DNA from: Skermanella sp. TT6
GTDB taxonomy: Bacteria; Pseudomonadota; Alphaproteobacteria; Azospirillales; Azospirillaceae
Reading direction: 5' to 3'
Length of the DNA: 64,000 nt
Assembly: GCF_016653635.2 (NCBI RefSeq)
Contig: NZ_CP067420.1
Span: forward strand, 4,800,001 to 4,864,000
The stretch's first letter is position 1. The number at the start of each line of letters is the position of its first letter. The notes below the pieces were generated by a model. The model worked only from the letters and a program-made list of their open reading frames with translations. It was not told the origin of the DNA and made no database searches. The position numbers and the translations under genes are program-made. Positions 1 through 8,862 of this stretch are shown in pieces.

Positions 1-6
1 AGGTGA

Positions 7-993
7 TCACTCCCCCCTGAAATGGCACGCCGCGAAGTGCCCCGGCGCCACCGGATCGAAGCCGGGCGCCACCTCCGCGCACACCGCCTCGGCGCGCGGG
101 CAGCGGGTGCGGAAGTAGCAGCCGCTGGGCGGGTTCAAAGGCGATGGCAGATCGCCGGTCAGGACGATGCGTTGCTTGGACCGCTCGCGGTCCGGGTCGG
201 GGATAGGCACCGCCGAGATCAGCGCCTTGGTGTAGGGGTGGCGCGGGTCGCGGTAGAGGGTGTCGCGGTCGGCCAGTTCCGCCTGCTTGCCCAGGTAGAG
301 CACCATGATGCGGTGGCTGATGTGGCGCACCACGCTCAGGTCGTGGCTGATGAAGATCAGCGACAGGTGGAACTCGCGCTGGAGCCGCATCAGCAGGTTC
401 ACGATCTGCGCCTGGATCGACACGTCCAGGGCGGAGACCGGCTCGTCGCACACGATCAGCCGGGGGTTCAGGATCATCGCCCGGGCGATGCCGATCCGCT
501 GGGCCTGCCCGCCGCTGAACTCGTGCGGGTAGCGGTTGATCATCTCCGGCAGCAGGCCGACGCGGACCATCATGTCCTCGATCCGGGCGCGGCGGGCCGG
601 TCGTTTCAGGTCCGGATGGAAGGTGTCGAGCGGTTCGCCGATGATGTCGCCGACGGTCATGCGCGGGTCCAGCGAGGCCAGCGGGTCCTGGAAAATCACC
701 TGCATGTCCTGGCGGTGCCGGCGCATGCGGGATTCCGGCAGGCCGGAGATGTCCTCGCCCAGCCAGGCGACCGTGCCGCCGGTCGGCTCGATCAGCTTCA
801 GCACGGCGCGGCCCAGGGTGGACTTGCCGCAGCCGGACTCGCCCACGATGCCCAGCGTCTCGCCGGGATAGAGGTCGAAGCTGACGCCGTCCACCGCGCG
901 CAGGGTATCGGTGCCCCGGAACATGCCGCGCGGGATCGGGAAGGAGACCCGCAGGTCGCGGACCGACAGGAGGGGAGCGGGTGCGGCGGTCAT
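7..993 (-). CDS. oppF: Oligopeptide/dipeptide ABC transporter ATP-binding protein (OppF-type)
   Basis: This is one of the two cytoplasmic ATPases that would power the peptide importer encoded by the five-gene cluster here. The 328-residue protein shows Walker A (GESGCGKST), the ABC signature (FSGGQAQR), Walker B with its glutamate ([11 protein letters not shown]) and the switch histidine (FISHD). Its C-terminus carries the cysteine-containing extension of Opp/Dpp ATPases ([13 protein letters not shown]). The ATG start overlaps the oppD stop (ATGA), indicating translational coupling, and it is the last gene of the operon visible before the window edge. Substrate specificity cannot be read from the ATPase. 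Confidence 0.93.
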   Translation of the reverse strand: MTAAPAPLLSVRDLRVSFPIPRGMFRGTDTLRAVDGVSFDLYPGETLGIVGESGCGKSTLGRAVLKLIEPTGGTVAWLGEDISGLPESRMRRHRQDMQVIFQDPLASLDPRMTVGDIIGEPLDTFHPDLKRPARRARIEDMMVRVGLLPEMINRYPHEFSGGQAQRIGIARAMILNPRLIVCDEPVSALDVSIQAQIVNLLMRLQREFHLSLIFISHDLSVVRHISHRIMVLYLGKQAELADRDTLYRDPRHPYTKALISAVPIPDPDRERSKQRIVLTGDLPSPLNPPSGCYFRTRCPRAEAVCAEVAPGFDPVAPGHFAACHFRGE

Positions 994-2051
994 CGGTATC
1001 CCACGGCAGGGTGATCCACGTTAGGGTGCTCCACGGCGGGGCGGTCGAGATGGCAGGCCTTGGCGCGGGCCAACCCCTTTGCTGGATCGACCGTCAGCAA
1101 GGCCGGATCCTCGGCGACGCAGCGCTCGAAACGGTACGGGCAGCGGGTCTGGAAGTTGCAGCCCGGCGGCAGATGCTGGAGGTTGGGCGGCTGGCCCGGG
1201 ATCGTCGGCAGCTCCGACAGGGTGTCGGCGTCGATGCGCGGCATGCTCCGCAGCAGCGCCTCGGTATAGGGATGGCCGGGCGCGTAGAAGATGTCGCGGA
1301 CGGTGCCGGTCTCGATCACCCGGCCGCCATACATCACCATCACCCGGTCGGCCAGCCCGGCGATCACGCCCAGGTCGTGGGTGATCAGGACGATGGCGGT
1401 GTCGAACTCCCGCTTCAGGTCGGCCATCAGGTCCAGGATCGCCGCCTGCACCGTGACGTCCAGCGCGGTGGTCGGCTCGTCCGCGATCAGCAGGTCGGGC
1501 CGGCACAGCAGCGCCATGGCGATCATCACCCGCTGGCGCATCCCGCCGGAGAACTCGTGCGGATACATGTCCAGCCGGCGTCGCGCCTCCGGGATGCGGA
1601 CCAGGTCCAGCATCTCGACCGCGCGGGCACGGGCCGCCGCCTTGTCCATGCCCTTGTGGAGCCGCAGCACCTCGGTCATCTGGGTGCTGACCTTCAGGTA
1701 GGGGTTCAGCGAGGTCATCGGGTCCTGGAAGATCATGGAGATCTTCTCGCCTCGGATGCGGTTCAACGCCGGGGCCGGCAGCCCCAGGATCTCCCGGCCG
1801 CGGAACCGCACGCTGCCCGAGGCCCGGCCGTTGCCGGCCAGCAGGCCCATCACGGTCATGAAGAGCTGGCTCTTGCCGGAACCGGACTCGCCGACGACGC
1901 CGACGGTCTCCCCGGGCATCACGTCGAAGCCCACGTCGTCGACCGCCCTCACCTCCCCCTCCGGGGTGGCGAAGCGGGTGGTCAGCCCCCGCACGGAGAG
2001 CACGGCGTCCTCAGCGGTCCTTTGGGTCGAGAGCGTCACGGATACCGTCAC
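990..2051 (-). CDS. oppD: Oligopeptide/dipeptide ABC transporter ATP-binding protein (OppD-type)
   Basis: This is the second ATPase of the importer. It has Walker A (GESGSGKSQ), signature FSGGMRQR, Walker B (LIADEPTTALD), the H-loop (LITHD) and the C-terminal cysteine motif (PPGCNFQTRCPY) typical of OppD/DppD. The longest reading frame begins at a GTG at 2051 and overlaps the end of oppC by 41 bases. A second GTG at 2003 directly follows the oppC stop, has GAGGA a few bases upstream and would begin with VLSVRGL, the usual beginning of such ATPases. The true start could therefore be 2003. It overlaps oppF by four bases. Confidence 0.92.
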   Translation of the reverse strand: MTVSVTLSTQRTAEDAVLSVRGLTTRFATPEGEVRAVDDVGFDVMPGETVGVVGESGSGKSQLFMTVMGLLAGNGRASGSVRFRGREILGLPAPALNRIRGEKISMIFQDPMTSLNPYLKVSTQMTEVLRLHKGMDKAAARARAVEMLDLVRIPEARRRLDMYPHEFSGGMRQRVMIAMALLCRPDLLIADEPTTALDVTVQAAILDLMADLKREFDTAIVLITHDLGVIAGLADRVMVMYGGRVIETGTVRDIFYAPGHPYTEALLRSMPRIDADTLSELPTIPGQPPNLQHLPPGCNFQTRCPYRFERCVAEDPALLTVDPAKGLARAKACHLDRPAVEHPNVDHPAVGYR

Positions 2052-2898
2052 CGATGAAGTTGAGCGAGAAGAGGGTCACCGCCAGGAAGACCGCGGGGAA
2101 GACCAGCATCCACCAGGCGCTCTCCATGTTGGCGGCGCCCTCGCTGATCAGCACGCCCCAGCTCGTCATGGGCTCCTGGACGCCCAGGCCCAGGAAGCTG
2201 AGGAAGCTTTCCAGCAGGATCACCTTGGGCACGGTCAGCGTCATGTAGACGACCACGGGTCCCAGCGTGTTGGGGATGATGTGCCGCCGGATGATCGAGA
2301 GCGGGCGGACGCCGCCGGCCCGCGCCGCCTCGATGAACTCCCTGCGCTTGATGCTGAGCGTCTGGCCGCGCACGATCCGCGCCATGTCCAGCCACTCCAC
2401 CGCCCCGATCGCCACGAAGATCAGCACGATGTTCCGGCCGAAGAACACCATCAGCAGGATCACGAAGAACATGAAGGGCAGCGAGTAGAGCACGTCCACC
2501 AGCCGCATCATCACCGCGTCCGTCCGGCCGCCCAGATAGCCCGCCGTCGCCCCGTACAGGACGCCGATGGTCAGGCTGACCGCAGTCGCCACGAGTCCGA
2601 CCATCAGCGAGATACGGCCGCCGTGCAGGGTGCGGACCGCCAAGTCGCGGCCGTTGGCGTCGGTTCCGAAGTAATGCCCTGCCGCGATGTCCGGCGGCGC
2701 CATGATGGCGTCCCAGGAGATCTCGTCCAGGTCGAACGGGATCAGCAGCGGCCCGGCGAGGCAGGCCAGCACCACCAGAGCCAGGACGGTGCCGGCCGAC
2801 ACGGCGGCCTTGTTGCGCATCAGCCGGCGCCGCGCGTCGCCCCACAGGCTGCGCCCCCGGATCGGCGCCGCCGTCACGGCGGGGTCGTGCAGGACCAT
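2011..2898 (-). CDS. oppC: Peptide ABC transporter permease (OppC-type)
   Basis: Inner-membrane permease of the importer, 295 residues. It has an N-terminal OppC-type extension with one membrane segment (about residues 35-57), then the BPD-type permease domain with further hydrophobic helices. The EAA loop is visible (EFIEAARAGGVRPLSIIRRHIIPN), which is the contact site for the ATPases. It lies between oppB and oppD and overlaps oppD at its 3' end. A 182-base gap holding an inverted REP pair separates it from oppB, so transcript processing or attenuation between the two permease genes is possible. Confidence 0.92.
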   Translation of the reverse strand: MVLHDPAVTAAPIRGRSLWGDARRRLMRNKAAVSAGTVLALVVLACLAGPLLIPFDLDEISWDAIMAPPDIAAGHYFGTDANGRDLAVRTLHGGRISLMVGLVATAVSLTIGVLYGATAGYLGGRTDAVMMRLVDVLYSLPFMFFVILLMVFFGRNIVLIFVAIGAVEWLDMARIVRGQTLSIKRREFIEAARAGGVRPLSIIRRHIIPNTLGPVVVYMTLTVPKVILLESFLSFLGLGVQEPMTSWGVLISEGAANMESAWWMLVFPAVFLAVTLFSLNFIGDGIRDALDPKDR

Positions 2899-2932
2899 GT
2901 CAGGAAACCTCAGTCATGCGAGACGCGGCTGT

Positions 2933-3056
2933 CGTAGGTCGGCCTTCGCCCGTCAGGGCGAACGCCGACACCCCGGTCGATTCCGACGCCGACGTCTCCA
3001 GGCGAACACCCCGGTCTGCCTGTCGGCGTTCACCTCCCGGTGAAGGCCGACCTACG
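2933..3056. repeat. Inverted pair of REP-type palindromic repeats (BIME-like)
   Basis: Two related copies of about 37 bases face each other in the oppC-oppB gap. The left copy (2933-2970) begins CGTAGGTCGGCCTTC and ends GAACGCCGACA. The right copy (3020-3056) is its reverse complement with few changes. Each copy can itself fold, pairing GGCCTTC-type and GAACGCC-type arms. A related diverged copy is at about 53328-53367 beyond the adhesin gene. This layout fits a bacterial interspersed mosaic element. Confidence 0.75.
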
Positions 3057-3080
3057 ATCGGACGGCGGCATTCTCCAGAA

Positions 3081-3998
3081 TCAGTCATACCGGACCCTCG
3101 GGTCCAGCAGCCCGTAGGCGAGATCGACGATCAGGTTGAACAGGATGATCAGCACGCCGTAGAAGATCACCACGCCCATCACCAGGGTGTAGTCGCGGTT
3201 CAGGGCACCCTGGACGAAGTAGCGGCCGATGCCGGGAATGCCGAAGATCTGCTCGATCACCACCGACCCGGTGATCACCGCCGCGGTCGCCGGCCCCAGG
3301 TAGGAGACGACCGGCAGCAGCGCCCCCTTCAGCGCGTGGCGCAAGATCGTCACCCGCTCCGGCAGGCCCTTGGCCCGCGCGGTGCGGATGAAGTTGGAGC
3401 GCAGCAGCTCGATCATGCTGGCCCGGGTCATGCGGGCGATGTAGGCGATCTGCGGCAGCGCCAGCGCCACGACCGGCAGCAGCATCTGTTGCCAGGTTCC
3501 CCAGCCGCCCGTCGGGAGCAGCCCCAGATGGACGCCCAGCACCAACGTCAGCAAGGGCGCTATCACGAAGTTCGGGACGGCGATGCCGAACATGGCCGTC
3601 CCCATCACCGCATGGTCCAGCCCGCTGTTCTGGCGGAGCGCCGCGAAGGCGCCCAGCGCCGTGCCGACCACCACCGCCAGCAGCATGGCCGTGCCGCCGA
3701 GCTGGAGCGACACCGGGAAGCCGCTCCAGATCAGCTGGGTGACCGAGAAGTCCTTGTACTTGAAGGACGGCCCGAAGTCGCCCTGGACCACCTGCCCCAG
3801 GTAGCGCAGGTACTGCATCGGCAGCGGCTCGTCCAGGTGGTAGGCCGCCGCCAGGTTCCGCTCGATTTCCGCCGGAAGCGAGCGCTCGCCGTCGAACGGC
3901 CCGCCCGGCGCCAGCCGGACCAGGAAGAAGGTGATCGTCAGGATGACGAGCAGCGTCGGGATCGCGCCCAGCAGGCGGCGGACGGCATAGCTCAGCAC
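3081..3998 (-). CDS. oppB: Peptide ABC transporter permease (OppB-type)
   Basis: Inner-membrane permease, 305 residues. The N-terminus is the characteristic first OppB helix (MLSYAVRRLLGAIPTLLVILTI followed by FFLVRLAPGGPFD). Then come several membrane helices and the EAA loop (FIRTARAKGLPERVTILRHALKGALLPVV). The C-terminal signature QIFGIPGIGRYFVQGALNRDY and DPRVRYD is typical of OppB/DppB. It lies 34 bases downstream of the oppA stop on the same strand, so the two are probably cotranscribed. Confidence 0.93.
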   Translation of the reverse strand: MLSYAVRRLLGAIPTLLVILTITFFLVRLAPGGPFDGERSLPAEIERNLAAAYHLDEPLPMQYLRYLGQVVQGDFGPSFKYKDFSVTQLIWSGFPVSLQLGGTAMLLAVVVGTALGAFAALRQNSGLDHAVMGTAMFGIAVPNFVIAPLLTLVLGVHLGLLPTGGWGTWQQMLLPVVALALPQIAYIARMTRASMIELLRSNFIRTARAKGLPERVTILRHALKGALLPVVSYLGPATAAVITGSVVIEQIFGIPGIGRYFVQGALNRDYTLVMGVVIFYGVLIILFNLIVDLAYGLLDPRVRYD

Positions 3999-4032
3999 GG
4001 CAGGTTCTTTCTGGCTGGCTTTTCCGGGCGGA

Positions 4033-5625
4033 CTATTCGAGGCGCAGGTATCGGGTCGGGTGCCAGTCCATCAGGTTGTCCTGCCAGCCCTTCACCTTGT
4101 CGGACACCATGTGCTGCTGGCTGTAGAAATAGATCGGGATGACCGGCATGTCGGCCAGCACCATCCGCTCGGCCTCCGCCAGCAGCCCGAAGCGGGCGGC
4201 CGGGTCGGTCTCGGCGGTCGCCTTGTCCGCCGTCCGGTCGTATTCGGGATTGGCGTAGCCGGCCGGGTTCTGCTCCCCGATGTCGCCGCGCAGCAGTTCC
4301 AGGAAGCTGTAGGGGTCCACATAGTCGCCGATCCAGGCGGCGCGCATCACCTCGAACTGCTTCTTGTTGCGGCTTTCCAGATAGACCTTCCACTCCTCGT
4401 TCCGAAGCGTGGTCTCGACGCCCAGGAACTGCTTCCACATGCCGGCGACCGCGATGGCGATCTTCTTGTGGTTGTCGTTGGTGTTGTAGAGCAGCTCGAC
4501 CTTCAGCGGGTTGCCCTTGTCGAAGCCGGCCTCGGCCAGGATCTTCTTCGCTTCGGCGACGCGGGCCTTCTGGTCGGTCCCGGCCCACTCGACCTGCTGC
4601 TGCTGGTATCCCGGCACGCCGGGCGGCACCCAGCCATAGGCCGGGATCTCGCCGCCCTTGGTGATCTGCTTGACCAGGATGTCGCGGTCGAGCGCCATGG
4701 CCAGGGCGTGGCGGAGCCTGACGTTGCTCTTGAACGGCTCGCGGGTGACGTTGATGCCGTAATAATAGGTGCCGAAATAGGGGGAGTTGCGGAACTGGCC
4801 GGCCATGTCCTTTTCGAGCATGGGGATCTGCTCCTGCGGGACGTCGTAGGTCGTGTGCAGCTCGCCGGCCCGGAACTGCTTCAGCTCGGTGCCGTACTCC
4901 TCGACCGGGTAATAGAACACCGTGTCGATCCGGACCTCGGCGGCGTCGCGGAACCGGGGGTTCCTGACCGCCTTGATGTGTCCCTGGGGCACCCATTCCT
5001 GGATCATGTAGGCGCCGTTGGACACGATGTTGCCCGGCCGCGTCCATTCCCGGCCGAACTTCTCGATGGCCTGCCTCGGCACCGGATAGGCCGAGTGGTG
5101 CATCAGCATCTGGAGGAAATAGGGGGTGGGCGACCGCAGGGTCACCTTCAGCGTGCGGTCGTCCACGGCCTGCGCGCCGATCCGCTCCTTCGGCAGCTCG
5201 CCCTTGGTGATCCGCTCCGCGTCGGTGATCGGCCACAGGATGAAGGCGTAGTTGGACGCGGTCGCCGGATCGACCATGCGCGACCAGGAATAGACGAAGT
5301 CCCCCGCCGTCAGCGGCGTTCCGTCGGACCAGACCGCGTCGGGCCGCAGCTTGAAGACATAGGTCAGCCCATCGTCGCTGATCTCCCAGCTTTCCGCCAC
5401 GCCGGGGCGCAGGGTACCGTCGGGGCCTGGATGGACCAGACCCTCGAAAATGTCCATCTGGATGAAGGATTCGGGCACGCCGGTCGAAATGGCCGGGTCC
5501 AAGGATTCAGGCTCCGCACCGTTGCCGCGTTTCAGGACCACCTCGGCATGCGATGAAGCCGATGCCGTCGCGGCGAATACCAAGGCCAGCCCGGCGCACG
5601 CCAGGAATTTGCGCAGATTCCGCAT
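4033..5625 (-). CDS. oppA: Periplasmic oligopeptide-binding protein (OppA/MppA-type)
   Basis: Substrate-binding protein of the importer, 530 residues. A signal peptide is visible (MRNLRKFLACAGLALVFAA, cleavage probably after HAE). The mature SBP family-5 domain begins VVLKRGNGAEPESLDP and contains the family block EGLVHPGPDGTLRPGVAESW. The open frame extends far upstream on this strand, but the ATG at 5625 is chosen because it starts the signal peptide and has AGGGAG eight bases upstream. It is the first gene of the operon. A TTTACGT-type palindrome lies immediately before the ribosome-binding site. The peptide length preferred is not evident. Confidence 0.92.
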   Translation of the reverse strand: MRNLRKFLACAGLALVFAATASASSHAEVVLKRGNGAEPESLDPAISTGVPESFIQMDIFEGLVHPGPDGTLRPGVAESWEISDDGLTYVFKLRPDAVWSDGTPLTAGDFVYSWSRMVDPATASNYAFILWPITDAERITKGELPKERIGAQAVDDRTLKVTLRSPTPYFLQMLMHHSAYPVPRQAIEKFGREWTRPGNIVSNGAYMIQEWVPQGHIKAVRNPRFRDAAEVRIDTVFYYPVEEYGTELKQFRAGELHTTYDVPQEQIPMLEKDMAGQFRNSPYFGTYYYGINVTREPFKSNVRLRHALAMALDRDILVKQITKGGEIPAYGWVPPGVPGYQQQQVEWAGTDQKARVAEAKKILAEAGFDKGNPLKVELLYNTNDNHKKIAIAVAGMWKQFLGVETTLRNEEWKVYLESRNKKQFEVMRAAWIGDYVDPYSFLELLRGDIGEQNPAGYANPEYDRTADKATAETDPAARFGLLAEAERMVLADMPVIPIYFYSQQHMVSDKVKGWQDNLMDWHPTRYLRLE

Positions 5626-5640
5626 GTCTTGAAGCTCCCT

Positions 5641-5657
5641 GTTTACGTAAACGTAAA
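5641..5657. promoter_or_regulatory. Candidate operator upstream of oppA
   Basis: The 17 bases contain a perfect 12-base palindrome (GTTTACGTAAAC). Read toward oppA it is TTTACGTTTACGTAAAC, which is nearly symmetrical. It ends just before the AGGGAG ribosome-binding site, a position suited to repression. It resembles operators of MerR-type LiuR regulators of branched-chain amino-acid catabolism (TTTACGTTAACGTAAA class). The assignment to that regulator is inference from motif memory. Confidence 0.45.
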
Positions 5658-5841
5658 GCACGCCCTTCCGCGACCGCAACGCATTTTCCCGCGAGTCCAT
5701 CACAGCGGAAGGAATTCGCAACTTTATTGTGCATGAACCCGCCGATGCGGCGATTCCCGCCGGTTTGGGGTTATCCCGGCTTGTCAAACGTTGATACAGC
5801 GATACGTCCCGTCCCGGATGCCAAGCCGAAGCCCGATATCC

Positions 5842-8076
5842 ATGCCGCAGCCCGAGCCCCGCCGAAACTGCCCCGTTCCAGACCCGCTCGACACGTCGTC
5901 GCCGCTGCTTCGGCCGGGCACCACCTGCTGGCGGCTGGAGCATGCCGACCGGGTCGCCTTCATCATCGACGCCGCCGATTACTACGGCGCGGTCAAGGCG
6001 GCGATGCTCAAGGCGAAGCACTCCATCATCCTGCTCGGCTGGGACTTCGACACGCGCGTCGGCCTGGAAAGCGATCCCTCCGACCCCAAGGTGCCCAACC
6101 GGTTCGGCGAATTCCTGGAACGGCTGGTGGAAACCCGGCCGAAGCTCCGGATCCATGTGCTGAAATGGGACTTCTCGATGATCTTCGCGCTGGAGCGCGA
6201 GATCTTCCCGACCGCCCTGCTGGACCTGATGACCCACACCCGGGTCTCGTTCCGGCTGGACGGCGAGCATCCCGCCGGTGCCTGCCACCACCAGAAGCTG
6301 GTGGTGATCGACGACGCCGTGGCCTTCTGCGGCGGCATCGACATCACGGCGAACCGCTGGGACACCAGCGAGCACCTGGACCACGACATCCGGCGCAGGC
6401 GGCCCAACGGCGAGCTGTACGACCCGTTCCACGACATGATGATGGCGGTGGACGGGAACGCCGCGGCGGCGCTGGGCGAGCTGGCCCGCTACCGCTGGCG
6501 CCGCGGCACCGGCGAGCCGCCCATGCCGCCGGCCACCGGGGCGTCGGACCCCTGGCCGGACCGGCTCCGCGTCGACCTGCGCGACGCCGAGGTCGGCATC
6601 GCCCGCACCCTGCCCCGCCACGGCGACCAGGCCGAGGCGCGGGAGGTCGAAGCGCTCTACGTCGCCTCGATCGCGGCCGCCAAGCGGCTGATCTACATCG
6701 AGAGCCAGTACTTCACCGCGGAATGCGTCGGGCAGGCCCTGCTGTCCCGGCTGGGCGATCCGGACGGGCCGGAGATCGTGGTGGTCACGCCGCTGAACTG
6801 CCCGGGCTGGCTGGAGGAGGAGCTGATGGGCCGGGCGCGGCGCCATCTGGTCGACCGGCTGCGCAAGGCCGACACCTACGGCAAGTTCGCCATCTTCGGC
6901 GCGGTCACGCCGGCCGGGGTGCCGGTCACGATCCATTCCAAGACCATGGTGGTCGACGACACGCTGATGCGGGTCGGCTCGTCCAACCTGAACAACCGGT
7001 CCATGGGCTTCGACACCGAATGCGATCTGGCGATCGAGGCGGTTCCCGGCAAGGCGGGCTGCGAGGCCCGGCGCAAGGCGATCCGGCGCTACCGCGACCG
7101 GCTGCTGGCCGAGCACCTGGGAGCGCCCCGCGACGCCGTCGCGGCGAAGATGGCCGAGACCGGCTCCCTGCTGGAGACGATCCGGCATTTCCACGACCCG
7201 AAGGGTCATCGCCTGGAACCCGTCAGGGTTGACGATGTTGCCGGTGTCGACAGCTTCATCGCCGAGATCCACCTGTTCGACCCCGAGAAGCCGGTAACCG
7301 CAGAGGAACTGACCCGCCAGATCATGCCCGACCTTGAAAAGCCGACACCGCGCCTGAAGTTCGGACTCGTCGTCGGGGCGCTGGCCCTGCTGCTGGCGGG
7401 AATCGCCGCCCTGTGGCGCTTCACCGGCCTGAGCGAGCTGGCGACCGTGGACGGCGTGCTGGACTGGGCCCAGGGCCTGGCCGACATGCCGTTCGGGCCG
7501 CTGATCGGAGTCGCCGTCTATGTGGTCGGCGGGTTCGTGATGTTCCCGGTGATGGTGCTGATCGCCGCGACGGCCATCGTGCTGGGGCCGGTCTGGGGAT
7601 TCGCCACCGCGATCTCCGGCTGCCTCGCCAGCGCCGCCGTCCTGTTCTGGGTCGGCCGTCTCGGCGGCCGGCGCTGGGTGCGGCGTTTCGGCGGCCGGTT
7701 CGTCAACAAGATCAGCCGCAGGCTGGCGGACCAGGGTATCCTGGCGGTCGCGGTGATCCGCGTCATGCCGGTCGCCCCCTTCAGCGTGGTCAACGTGGTG
7801 GCGGGAGCGTCCCATCTGCGGTTCACTGACTATGTGATCGGGACGGCCCTGGGCATGGCGCCGGGAACGCTGGCGTTCAGCCTGCTCGGCAGCCAGCTCG
7901 AACGGACGCTGCGGGAGCCCACTCCCGCCAGCATCGGGATCGCCGCCGGCATCGCGCTGGTGGCGGCCAGCCTGGGATGGATCGCCAACAAGCTGCTGGG
8001 CGGGCGAACGAGGACGGGACCGGCGCGCAAGGGCGACAAGGCGACGACAGCAACGACAGGGGCAAGCGAAGCGTGA
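5842..8076 (+). CDS. Phospholipase D-family (cardiolipin synthase-like) protein fused to a VTT/DedA-type membrane domain
   Basis: The N-terminal half has two HKD motifs: HHQKLVVIDD and HSKTMVVDDTL with SSNLNNRS. These are the catalytic pair of phospholipase D/cardiolipin-synthase enzymes, which transfer phosphatidyl groups. After a linker the C-terminal third (about residues 510-740) is a VTT (SNARE-associated/TVP38) domain with several membrane helices and the block AVIRVMPVAPFSVVNVVAGAS. The ATG at 5842 gives a 744-residue protein; ATG 5818 and TTG 5791 are in frame and none has a strong ribosome-binding site. The stop overlaps the next gene by four bases. Together with the next two genes this resembles E. 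coli clsB-ybhP-ybhN, suggesting a role in anionic phospholipid or envelope metabolism (inference). Confidence 0.85.
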   Translation: MPQPEPRRNCPVPDPLDTSSPLLRPGTTCWRLEHADRVAFIIDAADYYGAVKAAMLKAKHSIILLGWDFDTRVGLESDPSDPKVPNRFGEFLERLVETRPKLRIHVLKWDFSMIFALEREIFPTALLDLMTHTRVSFRLDGEHPAGACHHQKLVVIDDAVAFCGGIDITANRWDTSEHLDHDIRRRRPNGELYDPFHDMMMAVDGNAAAALGELARYRWRRGTGEPPMPPATGASDPWPDRLRVDLRDAEVGIARTLPRHGDQAEAREVEALYVASIAAAKRLIYIESQYFTAECVGQALLSRLGDPDGPEIVVVTPLNCPGWLEEELMGRARRHLVDRLRKADTYGKFAIFGAVTPAGVPVTIHSKTMVVDDTLMRVGSSNLNNRSMGFDTECDLAIEAVPGKAGCEARRKAIRRYRDRLLAEHLGAPRDAVAAKMAETGSLLETIRHFHDPKGHRLEPVRVDDVAGVDSFIAEIHLFDPEKPVTAEELTRQIMPDLEKPTPRLKFGLVVGALALLLAGIAALWRFTGLSELATVDGVLDWAQGLADMPFGPLIGVAVYVVGGFVMFPVMVLIAATAIVLGPVWGFATAISGCLASAAVLFWVGRLGGRRWVRRFGGRFVNKISRRLADQGILAVAVIRVMPVAPFSVVNVVAGASHLRFTDYVIGTALGMAPGTLAFSLLGSQLERTLREPTPASIGIAAGIALVAASLGWIANKLLGGRTRTGPARKGDKATTATTGASEA

Positions 8077-8858
8077 CTGATCTGCTCGAAAACACCGATA
8101 CCGACATCGAGAGCGTCGACGAACGCGACGAGAGGCCGGGCGCGGCACCGCCCGGCCTGCGCTCGTTCCGAGTCGCGACCTACAACGTGCACAGCTGTGT
8201 CGGTGTGGATGCCAAGTTCGCGCCCGACCGGATCGCCGGCGTGGTCAAGGGGCTGGAGGCCGACGTGGTCGGGCTCCAGGAGGTCGGCTGGCACCATCGG
8301 GGCGAGATCGGGCTGGACCAGTTCGAGTTCCTGGGCCGGGAGACGGGGCTGAAGGCCTATTCCGGCCCGACCAAGCACAACGAGCGCGCCCATTACGGCA
8401 ACGCCCTGCTCAGCCGGCTTCCCGTCCTGGAGATCCGCCCGATCGACCTGTCCCTGCCCCACCGGGAGCCGCGGGGCGCCATCGACGCCGATATCCAGGT
8501 CGGCGACAAGGTGGTCCGGGTGATCGTCGCCCATCTCGGGCTGGACCCGTGGGAGCGCAACGCCCAGATCACCCGCGTCCTGAACACGATGGAGCGCGGG
8601 CCGGAGCGGCCGACCGTGTTCATGGGCGACCTGAACGAATGGCGGCCCCGGTCGCCCCGGATCAAGCGGCTGATGCACTGCTTCGCCGACTGCGCCGCGC
8701 CGCGCAGCTTCCATGTCCGGATGCCGACGCTCCGGCTCGACCGGATCTTCGTGTCGGACGGGCTGGTGCTGTCCAACTACGACGTGGTCCGCACGCCGGT
8801 GACGCGGCGGGCGTCGGACCACCTGCCGGTACGCGCCACCGTGGCCCTGAAGAACTGA
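8073..8858 (+). CDS. Endonuclease/exonuclease/phosphatase (EEP) family protein, YbhP-like
   Basis: The 261-residue protein has the metal-dependent EEP fold motifs: ATYNVHSCVG near the start, LQEVGW (metal-binding glutamate), MGDLNEW and RASDHLPVRATV (catalytic Asp-His). The family includes nucleases, phospholipases and phosphoinositide phosphatases, so the substrate is open. Its place beside a phospholipase-D enzyme points to a phospholipid-related role, as proposed for YbhP next to ClsB. The GTG start at 8073 overlaps the previous stop (GTGA) and is preceded by GGGGCAAGCGAAGC. The frame is open upstream, but that part is antisense-like and unconvincing. Confidence 0.85.
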   Translation: MTDLLENTDTDIESVDERDERPGAAPPGLRSFRVATYNVHSCVGVDAKFAPDRIAGVVKGLEADVVGLQEVGWHHRGEIGLDQFEFLGRETGLKAYSGPTKHNERAHYGNALLSRLPVLEIRPIDLSLPHREPRGAIDADIQVGDKVVRVIVAHLGLDPWERNAQITRVLNTMERGPERPTVFMGDLNEWRPRSPRIKRLMHCFADCAAPRSFHVRMPTLRLDRIFVSDGLVLSNYDVVRTPVTRRASDHLPVRATVALKN

Positions 8859-8862
8859 CGTC

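Noticed and set aside
5626-8148. Minus-strand frame continuing upstream of oppA through the phospholipase D gene
   Set aside because: The oppA signal peptide and ribosome-binding site fix the start at 5625; the upstream part is antisense to a gene with clear HKD motifs.
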